Assembly: GCF_015352425.1 (NCBI RefSeq)
Contig: NZ_JADKNH010000013.1
Location: 1-64,000 of the forward strand
Origin: Fusibacter ferrireducens
Lineage (GTDB): Bacteria; Bacillota; Clostridia; Peptostreptococcales; Acidaminobacteraceae
Length of the DNA stretch: 64,000 nt
Direction: 5' to 3'
In this document: positions 42,419 to 51,759 of the stretch, piece after piece
How the letters are laid out: every line of letters begins with the position of its first letter
Numbering within the stretch: the stretch's first letter is position 1
Made by a program: the position numbers and the translations under genes
Notes under the pieces: generated by a model
Databases searched by the model: none
What the model was told of the DNA's origin: nothing
The model's input: only the letters and a program-made list of their open reading frames with translations

Positions 42419-43942
42419 TTAAATAGTTCCTATTTCAAATTTCTTTTTTATAGCCTTAACTATTATGTCAATATCTTCAATTTTCATAAAGTAAATAATT
42501 ACAAAATATGATATTACTCCTACACAGATTGCAAGTAAAAACGAAAGGTTCTGCGACAGAGAAGCTGTTAAGTAGTTAAAACTCAACTTAGATAATCCGC
42601 CCATAACCAATGATGCAAAAAGAATTTTTAAAAACGAAATGCTAATTTGCTTCATGCCGAATGGACCTATTTTCTTTCTGAGACTGATGAATAATAACAT
42701 TGTTGTAAAAATTGCTGATATAGATGTTGCTAATGCAAGTCCACCGATTCCTAATAATTGTGATAGAATAATATTTAGTACAATATTTAATAGCATTCCA
42801 ATAGCTGAATTTATCATGGGTGTTTTTGTATCTTGCAACGAATAGAATCCTCTTGATAAAACTTCTCTCAATCCAAAACCAATCATTCCAATTGCATAGT
42901 AAAATAATGCTATTGATGTCATTTGAATGGCCCTCTCGTCAAAAGCTCCACGACCAAACAGAAAATTGATAACCTGATTATTGAAATTCATGGCTCCTAT
43001 TGTTATTGGTAATACAAAAAATGTAATTATATTAATTGATTCACCCAGCACCCTTTTTATTCCATCAAAATTTTGCTTACTAGCATATGATGAAATCATA
43101 GGATACATTGCGGTTATAATAGATGTGACAAATAGACCTTGTATAAAATTATTTAACCTACTAGCATAGTTTAGTGCAGAAATTCCACCTATTGCTAGTG
43201 AAGAAGCTATAGTTCTGTCAACTAAAATGTTAATCTGATTTACTGAAGTTCCTATTATTACAGGGGCTGCTATATATATAGTCTTAATAATCCTACTATC
43301 TTTAATATTAACAAATAGAAAATACTTGAACTTAGTTTTTTTTATGAACGGTAACATCAATAATAGCTGAGAAGCTGTAGCAATCAATGTCCCCAGTGCA
43401 AGTATATTACTATTCCCTTTCGATGCCATTAAAGTAGAGAAAATTACTATTGTATTAAAAGGTATCCCTACCAATGCAGGAACAATATAATTTTTCTTTA
43501 TTTGAAGGAATCCACCAAATATTGAAATAAGTGCCGTGAAGTACATTCCAAATAAGCTGATTTTTGTAAACCCAATTGTTAGACTTAGTGTTTCATCTGT
43601 AAATCCAATAGCAAACATTTTAACAATAGGTTCAGTAAAAATCATGCCTATAATCAGAATTATTGTAGTCATAATTAAGATTATATTAATAAAATTACTT
43701 GTGAATTGTGATCCGGCTGTTTCACCTGATTCGTCAATAACTCTACTTTGCATCGGAATATATGCTGTAACAATCCCGACACCAATTAATCCAAAAATTA
43801 CACTTGGCACAGTTAAAGAAATTAAGTATGCATCACTAATACTGGACGCACCAAAATAATATGACAGGACAATATCCCTTCCAAACCCAATAATTTTTGA
43901 AAAAAGAGTTATAATCATAATAAGTAATGCTGTTTTTTTCAT
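42419..43942 (-). CDS. murJ: MurJ/MviN-family lipid flippase
   Basis: 507 residues, about fourteen membrane helices. N-terminus (IITLFSKIIGFGRDIVLSYY, FGASSISDAYLISLTVP) and later NFLFGRGAFDERAIQMTS, LREVLSRGFYSLQDTKTP are strong MurJ signatures. MurJ flips lipid II. Here the gene ends a legionaminic-acid operon, so it may instead be a dedicated flippase for a sugar-lipid; a second, housekeeping MurJ is likely elsewhere in the genome. Known family, inferred role. Confidence 0.88.
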   Translation of the reverse strand: MKKTALLIMIITLFSKIIGFGRDIVLSYYFGASSISDAYLISLTVPSVIFGLIGVGIVTAYIPMQSRVIDESGETAGSQFTSNFINIILIMTTIILIIGMIFTEPIVKMFAIGFTDETLSLTIGFTKISLFGMYFTALISIFGGFLQIKKNYIVPALVGIPFNTIVIFSTLMASKGNSNILALGTLIATASQLLLMLPFIKKTKFKYFLFVNIKDSRIIKTIYIAAPVIIGTSVNQINILVDRTIASSLAIGGISALNYASRLNNFIQGLFVTSIITAMYPMISSYASKQNFDGIKRVLGESINIITFFVLPITIGAMNFNNQVINFLFGRGAFDERAIQMTSIALFYYAIGMIGFGLREVLSRGFYSLQDTKTPMINSAIGMLLNIVLNIILSQLLGIGGLALATSISAIFTTMLLFISLRKKIGPFGMKQISISFLKILFASLVMGGLSKLSFNYLTASLSQNLSFLLAICVGVISYFVIIYFMKIEDIDIIVKAIKKKFEIGTI

Positions 43943-44007
43943 TTGATCAATTCTCCTCTTCCGAAAGAGAAATGCTTGTATCCATTAATCCTTCACCCTA
44001 TTTATAA

Positions 44008-44775
44008 TCAATTATTTCTTATTAATCCATCAATGTTATTTTTAATAATACTCATATTTTGATCTTTATCAAATAAATACTTTGCAATTACTTCCATAAG
44101 TTCAAAATCGTTCTCATGATCTATGTCCAGTACCGCCGTATCCATCATTTTAATAATATCGCATTTTCCTTCAAAAATTCCTTTGCCACTTAGAAGAAAT
44201 TCAGGAGAATAAGCGTACATTGAAGCATTCATATCGTATATTTCTGGTGCTTCTTGCCGTGCATTAAAATTAGACTTAATAACACGAACATATCCTCTAT
44301 CTGTTTTCATTACCATATTAAAATAGGGGTTCCTGCGTGAGTCTGTAACAGAAAAAACAACGTCAGCATCTGAATCAAATTTTTTTTCTACCAAAGTCTC
44401 AAGATCCTTTAACGTTCTTAAAGGAGATGTAATATCTAAATCAATAATTAAATCATATTTTTTCTTTAAGCGTTCTTTGATAACCAAATAGCTGTTTTGA
44501 ATTACATGAACTTTAGGTGTATTGTCTTTGCCTAGTTCAGGGGCTCTTTCTACGATTTCAATGGGTATTCTCAATTTTTTTTTGAAAAGAGCAATCAATT
44601 CATCACTATCTGTATTTAAAACAATATCACATCCATGTTGCTCATTACTTTTCATAAACAGATCTATTATTGAAACGGTATAAAACGGTAACGGAAATCC
44701 TAAAAACTCTTTTAAGTTCTTATTCTTTATTCCTTTCGAGCCTGATCTTCCACATATTGTAAATAGAATTTTCAT
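44008..44775 (-). CDS. legF: CMP-nonulosonate (legionaminate) cytidylyltransferase
   Basis: 255 residues. The CTP-binding motif ICGRSGSKGIKNKNLKEF at 8-25 defines the NeuA/LegF/PseF family; DLDITSPLRTLKDLETLV and RQEAPEIYDMNASMYAY are further family marks. It activates the nine-carbon acid as its CMP derivative for glycosyl transfer. The C-terminal end is short and has no extra domain. Its stop and the next gene's start are spaced 65 bases. It is the activation step that follows legI upstream in the operon. Legionaminic rather than sialic acid is inferred from legB, legC and ptmE nearby. Confidence 0.88.
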   Translation of the reverse strand: MKILFTICGRSGSKGIKNKNLKEFLGFPLPFYTVSIIDLFMKSNEQHGCDIVLNTDSDELIALFKKKLRIPIEIVERAPELGKDNTPKVHVIQNSYLVIKERLKKKYDLIIDLDITSPLRTLKDLETLVEKKFDSDADVVFSVTDSRRNPYFNMVMKTDRGYVRVIKSNFNARQEAPEIYDMNASMYAYSPEFLLSGKGIFEGKCDIIKMMDTAVLDIDHENDFELMEVIAKYLFDKDQNMSIIKNNIDGLIRNN

Positions 44776-45725
44776 TATAGAATCCCCTCTTTTGCAATTT
44801 TAAGCGTATTTAAAGCAATTATAATATTATTTTCATTATTCTTTTTACCCTCAATAATATCAAAAAAATTTTCTATCTCCTTAAGTTGGTATGAATTTCT
44901 GTCCTCATCAAACTTAATAACTCTACCTTCCTTCAAAAATCGGATTTCACTATTTGCAATATCGGCTATTATAGTTTCTTCTTCCGTAAAAAGCTGTAGT
45001 TCTCTCACAATTTTTCTTCCAAAATAATCCAGATGCATTTCTGATAACATATTCTCATATTCAGCAATGTAAATTGACAAGTCATCACTATCTATTTCTA
45101 ATTTTGAGAATTTCCCTCGATAATTCATCACTTTCTTAGGATTTCCAAATAAATACATCATGTAATCCCACTCATGTATAAGATCTATTGAAGCGCCACC
45201 ACCTTGGTTCAAGTGTGCACTATAAGTTTTTCGATAATCTAACCCTGGTCTCCAATCTGGTAAATAACTTGAACAAATCGCCCTTGAACTATATACGCTG
45301 TCTAAATCAATCTCGTTTTTTACATACTGAATAACACGGGTGTATCTTAATGGACATGCAACATAATAAATACTATCAGTATTTAGCGATAATTTCGATA
45401 TGCTTACAGAAATCTTATCAAAAACTGGTTTTTCAATAAACATATTCTTCGCTTTATCACTATATTTCCTGATAGTATCATAATGCAAATGCGTTGGATT
45501 GGTAATAAAGATAACATCGTAATCATTGGGAATATTTTCACATTCTATATAAATATTAGAAACCGATTGTTTTAAATCTTCCTCTAAATCAACACTATTT
45601 TTTCTTCTAATTAAATCAATAGAATATTTTATGCCCCTGCTACCAAGCACCATACTAATATTTCTAAGATGCCTTTTCCCTATTGAACCTAAACCAATCA
45701 TTGCAATCTTATATTTTTTCTGCAT
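44775..45725 (-). CDS. Gfo/Idh/MocA-family oxidoreductase (EKP motif intact)
   Basis: 316 residues. N-terminal Rossmann fold (IAMIGLGSIGKRHLRNISMV), ITNPTHLHYDTIRK, and the catalytic EKP in NMFIEKPVF. C-terminal beta sheet domain with HEWDYMMYLFGNPKKV. NAD(P)-dependent sugar dehydrogenase. Its stop shares a base with the legF start. Its role in nonulosonate modification is inferred from context; the known legionaminate pathway does not need such an enzyme, so it may oxidise or epimerise the sugar or a derivative. Confidence 0.85.
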   Translation of the reverse strand: MQKKYKIAMIGLGSIGKRHLRNISMVLGSRGIKYSIDLIRRKNSVDLEEDLKQSVSNIYIECENIPNDYDVIFITNPTHLHYDTIRKYSDKAKNMFIEKPVFDKISVSISKLSLNTDSIYYVACPLRYTRVIQYVKNEIDLDSVYSSRAICSSYLPDWRPGLDYRKTYSAHLNQGGGASIDLIHEWDYMMYLFGNPKKVMNYRGKFSKLEIDSDDLSIYIAEYENMLSEMHLDYFGRKIVRELQLFTEEETIIADIANSEIRFLKEGRVIKFDEDRNSYQLKEIENFFDIIEGKKNNENNIIIALNTLKIAKEGIL

Positions 45726-45727
45726 AA

Positions 45728-46705
45728 CTAGGCCTCAATTCTGTCGATCAACTTAAGTATTTTTTTATCTTTTTCAAAATTATAGATAAGCACAATATCT
45801 TTCTCTATCACATCAAAGAAAGATTCAATTTCATCATAGTAGGCATTTTCTACTACAAAGCTACTATATTGATTCAGTTGATCTACCTTCTCATACAAAA
45901 GAATATGATCTTCCCTCTTATTCTTTATATCCATCATTTTAAGCCCTTTAGCAGAGCCATCCCAAGACAAATATAGATTTTCACCGTAAATTTCAAGGTT
46001 TCTTACTGATTTTCTAGACACTACATCAATCGAAACCATTCCTTTGTGACCCGATTCATGTTCAAAAATGACCATATAATTATCGTCATAATCAATGTTT
46101 AATGAACTGATCTTACTTTTTCTCACAATGAAATCCTTTATATCTCCAAACACTTCAATAAGCCACGGTAATTCAATTGCAAAAATTTCTCTACATCCAT
46201 TTGTTCTCTTATCTCCAACAAAAAAATCCTTATAATTCTCCCATGGATGCCAATCTGGTAAATATTGTCCAATATGATACGTATAGTTTAACATTTTGTC
46301 TTGTTCTTTTACCAGAGAATTGATTTTTTTAATCTCCGCTCTATGCAAGAAGGTAGATGACAAAAATAAAATTTTGTTTTTTTCTTTTGCCAATTGTATG
46401 TTCTCATCATATCCATCAGTTACTAGGTTTAACTCTGTAAAAACATGCATATCATTCTTCAAACATAAACTAATAAGTTTGCTGTGAGATAATGGTGATG
46501 TACAAATCATTGCACAATTAATTTCATTATTTTTGATAACACTTTCTAAACTTTCATTTGTTTCAATTCCAAATTCATTCTCTGATAAAGTTCTTCGCTC
46601 TTCACTTAAATCAACTCCGATAATCTTATAAGAATCATTATATTTCTTAATTAATCTTACTCGTCTTCTTCCCATTGAACCTAATCCGATAACAACAATT
46701 TTCAT
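45728..46705 (-). CDS. Gfo/Idh/MocA-family oxidoreductase lacking the EKP lysine
   Basis: 325 residues, Rossmann motif VVIGLGSMGRRRVRLIKKYN. It is similar in length and plan to the neighbouring gene. At the EKP position it reads HVFTELNLVTDG, so the conserved Lys is missing; the C-terminal domain (GIYxxF-type sheet) is otherwise present. It may be a non-catalytic partner of the downstream paralog or use a different catalytic residue. Starts 2 bases after the legG stop. Confidence 0.8.
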   Translation of the reverse strand: MKIVVIGLGSMGRRRVRLIKKYNDSYKIIGVDLSEERRTLSENEFGIETNESLESVIKNNEINCAMICTSPLSHSKLISLCLKNDMHVFTELNLVTDGYDENIQLAKEKNKILFLSSTFLHRAEIKKINSLVKEQDKMLNYTYHIGQYLPDWHPWENYKDFFVGDKRTNGCREIFAIELPWLIEVFGDIKDFIVRKSKISSLNIDYDDNYMVIFEHESGHKGMVSIDVVSRKSVRNLEIYGENLYLSWDGSAKGLKMMDIKNKREDHILLYEKVDQLNQYSSFVVENAYYDEIESFFDVIEKDIVLIYNFEKDKKILKLIDRIEA

Positions 46706-47875
46706 CTATTTCACCCCACAATCATAAAACTTTTTCTTAAGATTGATTTTCTTATACAGAACCTGTTCTTTTATGACCTCAACTACTTTTTCAGAAGTAT
46801 TTCCAGTTCCATAAGGATTCGTAGTTTCTTTTGCTTTCTCAATAAAAGAAACAGTCATTGCTTGTTCTATTGCTTGTCTTATAGTTTGCTTCAATGGCTC
46901 ACAATTTATAACACTACTTGCTTGTAACCTTCCTTTTTGTCGATCTCCAATGTTTATTGTCGGAATTCCAAAACTAGGCGCTTCTAAAAGTCCACTTGAT
47001 GAATTTCCAATAACAATCGCTGCATATTTAAGCGCACTCAAATACCCCACCATACCCAGTGAAGTAAATGCATTAATATTATCATTTTCTTGAGCATATT
47101 GATCAATAAACTGATTAATAATTCGACCCTCAGCATCGGCATTAGCCTTAGTGAAAATAAAACTTAAATTTTCATTTTCTCTGCAGACTTCAAGTAGGGA
47201 TTTAATTTGCTCCTGAGAGCTATTGTTTTCAAGTGTTACTGGATGAAACGTGACCATAGCATATGGTTTTGACAAGTTAATTTTTAATGATTCTTCTAAT
47301 TTTTCTTTTGAATAAAGCTTTTCATTTAATATATTTTCAATTCCTATTGCACCCACATTGTATACCCGATCCGGATGTTCACCTAATTGTATTACTCTTT
47401 TACGATATTCTTCAGTACTTGTAAAATGAAGATAACTTAATTTAGTTATTGCATGCCGAATTGACTCGTCTATGGCGCCCTCTGTAGTTTCTCCGCCATA
47501 TAGATGTGCAATAGGAACTCTTTGATTCATCGCAGTAGTTGCCACTGCAAGGGTTTCATAACGATCTCCAAGAACAATTAATAAATCTGGATGTAGTTTC
47601 TCAAAATAATCTGCAAAGCTAATCATTGCAAGTCCCATTGATTTAGAAATAGAGGATGGTGTATCTGAGCTCAATAAGATCTCAATTTTCTCATCAATGT
47701 TAAACCCATCCTTTTCAATTTCTTGATATGTCAAACCAAACTCTGGTGATAAATGTGCACCCGTCGCCACAATTCTCACATCAAATTCTTCAACTGAATT
47801 TAATTTATTTATAATTGGCTTTAATAAACCATATTCTGCTCTTGTAGCTGTTAGTATACTGATTATCTTTTTCAT
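46706..47875 (-). CDS. legG: NeuC/LegG-type hydrolysing UDP-sugar 2-epimerase
   Basis: 389 residues of the UDP-GlcNAc 2-epimerase fold. Marks: LTATRAEYGLLKPIINKLN, HLYGGETTEGAIDESIRHAI, TFHPVTLENNSS, and IGNSSSGLLEAPSFGIPTIN. The NeuC/LegG subgroup both epimerises and releases the nucleotide. In the legionaminate route it yields 2,4-diacetamido-trideoxy-mannose for legI. Overlaps legI by 4 bases (ATGA). Confidence 0.88.
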   Translation of the reverse strand: MKKIISILTATRAEYGLLKPIINKLNSVEEFDVRIVATGAHLSPEFGLTYQEIEKDGFNIDEKIEILLSSDTPSSISKSMGLAMISFADYFEKLHPDLLIVLGDRYETLAVATTAMNQRVPIAHLYGGETTEGAIDESIRHAITKLSYLHFTSTEEYRKRVIQLGEHPDRVYNVGAIGIENILNEKLYSKEKLEESLKINLSKPYAMVTFHPVTLENNSSQEQIKSLLEVCRENENLSFIFTKANADAEGRIINQFIDQYAQENDNINAFTSLGMVGYLSALKYAAIVIGNSSSGLLEAPSFGIPTINIGDRQKGRLQASSVINCEPLKQTIRQAIEQAMTVSFIEKAKETTNPYGTGNTSEKVVEVIKEQVLYKKINLKKKFYDCGVK

Positions 47876-48867
47876 AATTCTATCAACTCATCTTCTTCGA
47901 AATCTCTTGATGCAATTGTTCCGATAACATCAAACCATTTCATAGGGCTTATCCCATCACCAGGTCTCTTTACTGTAAGATTCTCCTCGGTGAAAGCTTC
48001 ACCAAGTTTAATATCTTTCTTCGCTATAATGCTCTTTCGTGCAACAGCCATATTCTTTTTTTCAGATTCAGCGGGCTTTTTCATACCATCCCCTAATGCT
48101 AATTCAATGTTTCTGATGGCATTAACCATAGCCTTGAGCTCTTTAGGCTCTAAACTTGCTTTATGATCGGGCCCTTCCATATTTTGATCCAATGTAAAGT
48201 GTTTTTCTATAACCGTCGCACCTAAAGCAACAGCCGCAATGGGGACTTCAATTCCATTTGTATGATCAGAATAGCCCACCTTTACTCTAAACTCATCTTT
48301 TATTGTAAGCATTGCTTTTAAGTTTACATCATTAAATGGTGTCGGGTACTCAGTTGTGCAATGAAGTACAATCAATTCCCCAACGCCGTTATCTTTTAAT
48401 ACTCTAATGGCATTTCTTATATCAGCCATTGTGCTCATCCCAGTGGAAAGTATCACAGGCTTATTTAATTTAGCTATTTTCATCAGATAAGGCAAATTTG
48501 TAATATCTCCTGAAGGGATCTTCCAGGTGTCCATCCCTAAGCTATCTAAAAAATCGACACTATCAAAATCAAAAGCAGTAGACATAAATTCAATCTCTTT
48601 ACTTTTACAATATGCATTCAGTGCCACAAATTCATCAAAAGAAAGTTCGAGCTTTTTAAGCATATCATGTTGAGATTCTTCAGCTTCTGTCTGCTTTTTT
48701 TGATATTCAGCTTTTACTGCATTCTTTGATACAATGTTTTTTGAGATAAAAGTCTGAAACTTGACACAGTCTGCACCCGCTTCTTTAGCTTTATCTACTA
48801 ATTTTTTAGCTAAGTCTAAACTGCCATTATGATTGACACCCGCTTCTGCAATTATAAATACACTCAA
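47872..48867 (-). CDS. legI: Nonulosonate (legionaminate) synthase, NeuB family
   Basis: 331 residues: a TIM-barrel (FIIAEAGVNHNGSLDLAKKL; HCTTEYPTPFNDVNLKA; GYSDHTNGIEVPIAAVALGA; EKHFTLDQNMEGPDHKASLE) and a C-terminal SAF/antifreeze-like domain from about 278 (RKSIIAKKDIKLGEAFTEEN, VKRPGDGISP). It condenses a six-carbon sugar with phosphoenolpyruvate. Overlaps legH by 4 bases. Substrate assigned from operon context, since the NeuB fold alone does not separate sialic from legionaminic acid. Confidence 0.92.
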   Translation of the reverse strand: MSVFIIAEAGVNHNGSLDLAKKLVDKAKEAGADCVKFQTFISKNIVSKNAVKAEYQKKQTEAEESQHDMLKKLELSFDEFVALNAYCKSKEIEFMSTAFDFDSVDFLDSLGMDTWKIPSGDITNLPYLMKIAKLNKPVILSTGMSTMADIRNAIRVLKDNGVGELIVLHCTTEYPTPFNDVNLKAMLTIKDEFRVKVGYSDHTNGIEVPIAAVALGATVIEKHFTLDQNMEGPDHKASLEPKELKAMVNAIRNIELALGDGMKKPAESEKKNMAVARKSIIAKKDIKLGEAFTEENLTVKRPGDGISPMKWFDVIGTIASRDFEEDELIEL

Positions 48868-49508
48868 AATTTTCTCACCTCCTTACAGGGATTACCATAG
48901 GCCAACATACTATCTTGAATATCTTTTAGAACTACGCTTCCCATACCAATTACTGAATTAGAGCCAATGTGCACTTGTTGCTTAACCGTAGCATTTGATC
49001 CAATGTGAGCATTTTCTCCAATAAATACGCCTCCACCTAAAACAGCTCCTGGAGCTATATGAGAAAATGCACCAATCTGACAATCATGCTCGATTATAGA
49101 GCCAGAATTAATAATAGCACCCTTTTGAATCAAAGCACCTGCATTGACTATGCTCTGTTTGCCAATAAACACACCTTGTTCAATTTGGGTATCATTACTA
49201 ACTTTAGCTGAAGAATCAATGATGAATGGTATCTCATATCCCACTTCAATAAGCAAATTAAAAAGTTTTATCCGAAGAAAGGGATTCCCTATACTGCCAA
49301 CTGTAACAAAGGCATACTTATATCCACTATTGAATAAAGTCAAAAGGTCTTCATCACAACCTATTACAGGAATTCCCATAACGATGCTACCTATATACTC
49401 TTTTTTATCAACAATCCCTATCTCAGCAAATTCATTCAGTTCAAGAAGACTATCTAGTACTGATTTACAGTGACCACCGCCACCAATTAAAAGTATCTTT
49501 CTATTCAT
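48864..49508 (-). CDS. legH: Sugar N- or O-acetyltransferase, NeuD/PglD family
   Basis: 214 residues. N-terminal PglD-type domain (ILLIGGGGHCKSVLDSLLEL), C-terminal left-handed beta helix of hexapeptide repeats (IEHDCQIGAFSHIAPGAVLG; IGSNATVKQQVHIGSNSVIG). Presence of His in IEHD and SHIAPG fits the catalytic pair in PglD. In the legionaminate pathway this acetylates the 4-amino group after legC. Eight-base overlap with ptmE upstream. Confidence 0.82.
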   Translation of the reverse strand: MNRKILLIGGGGHCKSVLDSLLELNEFAEIGIVDKKEYIGSIVMGIPVIGCDEDLLTLFNSGYKYAFVTVGSIGNPFLRIKLFNLLIEVGYEIPFIIDSSAKVSNDTQIEQGVFIGKQSIVNAGALIQKGAIINSGSIIEHDCQIGAFSHIAPGAVLGGGVFIGENAHIGSNATVKQQVHIGSNSVIGMGSVVLKDIQDSMLAYGNPCKEVRKF

Positions 49509-50547
49509 CTCTCTCTAACCTTCTTCGCATTTCTTCCAGTTCATCTAACTGTCCCATATCCATCCAGCTATTTTCGCTTATCGGATAGATGCCAATTTTC
49601 TCACCCTGAGCCTTGTACTGTTCGATTATATCAGGAAAACCAATAGCCTTATCCTCTTCAAGTTCTTCTATTACTTTTGGTTCTACTATATACATACCTG
49701 TATTTGAGAAAAATGATAATTCTGGTTTTTCTTTCATGCTTTCTATTTCGCCGGTTTCACTAATTTCTATAACACCATAAGGAATCTTTATTTTCTTTAA
49801 AGAACATACCATTGTGATCAAATTATTTTCCTTCTTATGATAATTATATATTTTTTCGTAATCTTCTTCGATTAAAATATCACAGTTAGACAAAATAAAG
49901 GTTGATTTGATCCTCCCCTTTAGGAGACTCAATCCACCACCTGTCCCTAACGGCTTATCCTCATCTACATAATCGACCTTATACGCTTTTTCAATTTCAT
50001 TAAAGTACGCTTTGATCATATTTTTTTTATGGTTCACAACAAGATAAAATTGATCGCTACCGTATCGACTAAAACGATTCATTATATGTTCTACAATGGG
50101 GATTTCTCCTATTGGAATCAATGGTTTAGGCAGTATTTTGGTGTAAGGATATAATCTAGTACCAAGTCCACCAGCCATAATAACAACAGAAACATCTAAA
50201 TTTTTCTTTGGTTCAACGGCTTCATCATTCCATAATACAACTGAGACAATATTACTCTCTTTATCAAGTATAGGAAGAGCTTCAATAGAATGTTTCTTCA
50301 TAACATCTTTTGCCTTGGATTTATCTTCTTCTAAAAGAGATTTTGGGCTGTAGTTAGCAATATCTTTAATTTTAGCATCCAGATTCCCTTTCTTAAGAAT
50401 CCATCGCCTGATATCACCATCGGTAATCGCAGCAACAAACCGTCCTTCTCTCACAACAAAGAGCACTTTCTTTGCAACTCTGTCTAATTGCTGCATCGCT
50501 TCAATCATTGCTTCTTCTTCATCTATTAGAAATTCTATAACTTCCAT
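49501..50547 (-). CDS. ptmE: CBS-domain sugar-1-phosphate nucleotidyltransferase (PtmE-like)
   Basis: 348 residues. Two CBS modules at about 1-115 (FVAAITDGDIRRWILKKGN; ALPILDKESNIVSVVLW) followed by a nucleotidyltransferase domain with VVIMAGGLGTRLYPYTKILP. This fusion is the PtmE type, which makes GDP-glucosamine for the GDP route to legionaminic acid. The other GDP-route gene, ptmF (a GlmS-like enzyme), is not in the window. Confidence 0.88.
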   Translation of the reverse strand: MEVIEFLIDEEEAMIEAMQQLDRVAKKVLFVVREGRFVAAITDGDIRRWILKKGNLDAKIKDIANYSPKSLLEEDKSKAKDVMKKHSIEALPILDKESNIVSVVLWNDEAVEPKKNLDVSVVIMAGGLGTRLYPYTKILPKPLIPIGEIPIVEHIMNRFSRYGSDQFYLVVNHKKNMIKAYFNEIEKAYKVDYVDEDKPLGTGGGLSLLKGRIKSTFILSNCDILIEEDYEKIYNYHKKENNLITMVCSLKKIKIPYGVIEISETGEIESMKEKPELSFFSNTGMYIVEPKVIEELEEDKAIGFPDIIEQYKAQGEKIGIYPISENSWMDMGQLDELEEMRRRLERDE

Positions 50548-50571
50548 GCCGACACCTCTTTCAAAAGTGAT

Positions 50572-51744
50572 TTACATCACTTCTGGTCTTTTTAAACACT
50601 CTATAACATATGCAGCATCTTCCCTCGCAAGATTAGAACTGCATGGAATGTTTACAATTTTTTGTAAGTACCATCTCGCTTTTTCAATCTTATATGATTG
50701 GCTTCCTTCATATGGTTTTTGATCACTTATGAGTCCCCATATTGGTCTTGCTTGAACTTTTTTTGTAGCTAGAAATTTAATGATTTGATCCCTGTTTAGT
50801 GCATATTCAGATTCGACATACAAAGCATAAAACCAGTAATTCGGTCGAATATTCTCTTTGAAATCTAAAATTTTTAGCCCAGCTATTTCTTTAATTTCAT
50901 TTTTATAGAAATCATAATTGACTTTTTTAATATTAATAAAATCTTCTAATTGCTCTAACTGTGCTAAACCTAATGCAGCCTGAAGATTTGTCATTCGATA
51001 GTTATAGCCAATTTCATCATGAGTATAGTAGAGTTCATTGCTTTTGGCTTGAGTGGTAAGATGTTTCGCTTTCTCAAGTAATGCCTCATCATTTGAAACA
51101 ATCATGCCACCGCCTCCGGTAGTTATAATCTTGTTTCCATTAAATGAATATACACCAATATTCCCAATAGTTCCTGCATGTTTTCCTTTATATTTTCCTT
51201 CAAGATAATATGTGCCGATGGCTTCCGTTGCATCCTCAATCACTTTAAGATTATATTGATTCGCAACCTCTATAATACCTTCCATATCAGCCATATTACC
51301 AAAGACATGGACCACAAGCAATGCTTTAATATGTTTATTAGTTAAATTATGGATAAGTTTACCGTCTGTGAAACTACAGTTCATTTCACAGAAAGCCTTT
51401 AGTTTCTCAACGCTCATCGTAAGCGAATCATCACAATCCATAAAAATAGGTTCTGCACCGATGTACTTCACTGGATTTACCGCAGCAATAAAAGTAAGTG
51501 TTGGCACAATGACTTCATCATCTCTTGTAACGCCACACACTTCAAGAGCAATGTGAAGTCCAGCTGTACCATTCTGACATGAAACTGCACCTTTACATTT
51601 AGCATATGCCGCTATCTTTTCTTCAAATTCACTTACATAAGGTCCACCTGTTGATACCCATTCTGTTTCCACTGCATGTGTCACATATTCAAGTTCTTTT
51701 CCTTTTAAATTAGGTACTGATAAAGGTATGAATTTTTGACTCAT
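50572..51744 (-). CDS. legC: PLP-dependent sugar aminotransferase, LegC type
   Basis: 390 residues of the DegT/DnrJ/EryC1 family: NTEWVSTGGPYVSEFE-like N-terminus (ETEWVSTGGPYVSEFEEKIA), VEVIEDATEAIGT-type segment (LKVIEDATEAIGTYY), and the PLP lysine in YSFNGNKIITTGGGGMI. It aminates C4 of the 4-keto sugar from legB. Located 15 bases after legB. GGAGG-like site precedes the ATG. Confidence 0.9.
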   Translation of the reverse strand: MSQKFIPLSVPNLKGKELEYVTHAVETEWVSTGGPYVSEFEEKIAAYAKCKGAVSCQNGTAGLHIALEVCGVTRDDEVIVPTLTFIAAVNPVKYIGAEPIFMDCDDSLTMSVEKLKAFCEMNCSFTDGKLIHNLTNKHIKALLVVHVFGNMADMEGIIEVANQYNLKVIEDATEAIGTYYLEGKYKGKHAGTIGNIGVYSFNGNKIITTGGGGMIVSNDEALLEKAKHLTTQAKSNELYYTHDEIGYNYRMTNLQAALGLAQLEQLEDFINIKKVNYDFYKNEIKEIAGLKILDFKENIRPNYWFYALYVESEYALNRDQIIKFLATKKVQARPIWGLISDQKPYEGSQSYKIEKARWYLQKIVNIPCSSNLAREDAAYVIECLKRPEVM

Positions 51745-51759
51745 TTGATCACCTCCGAA

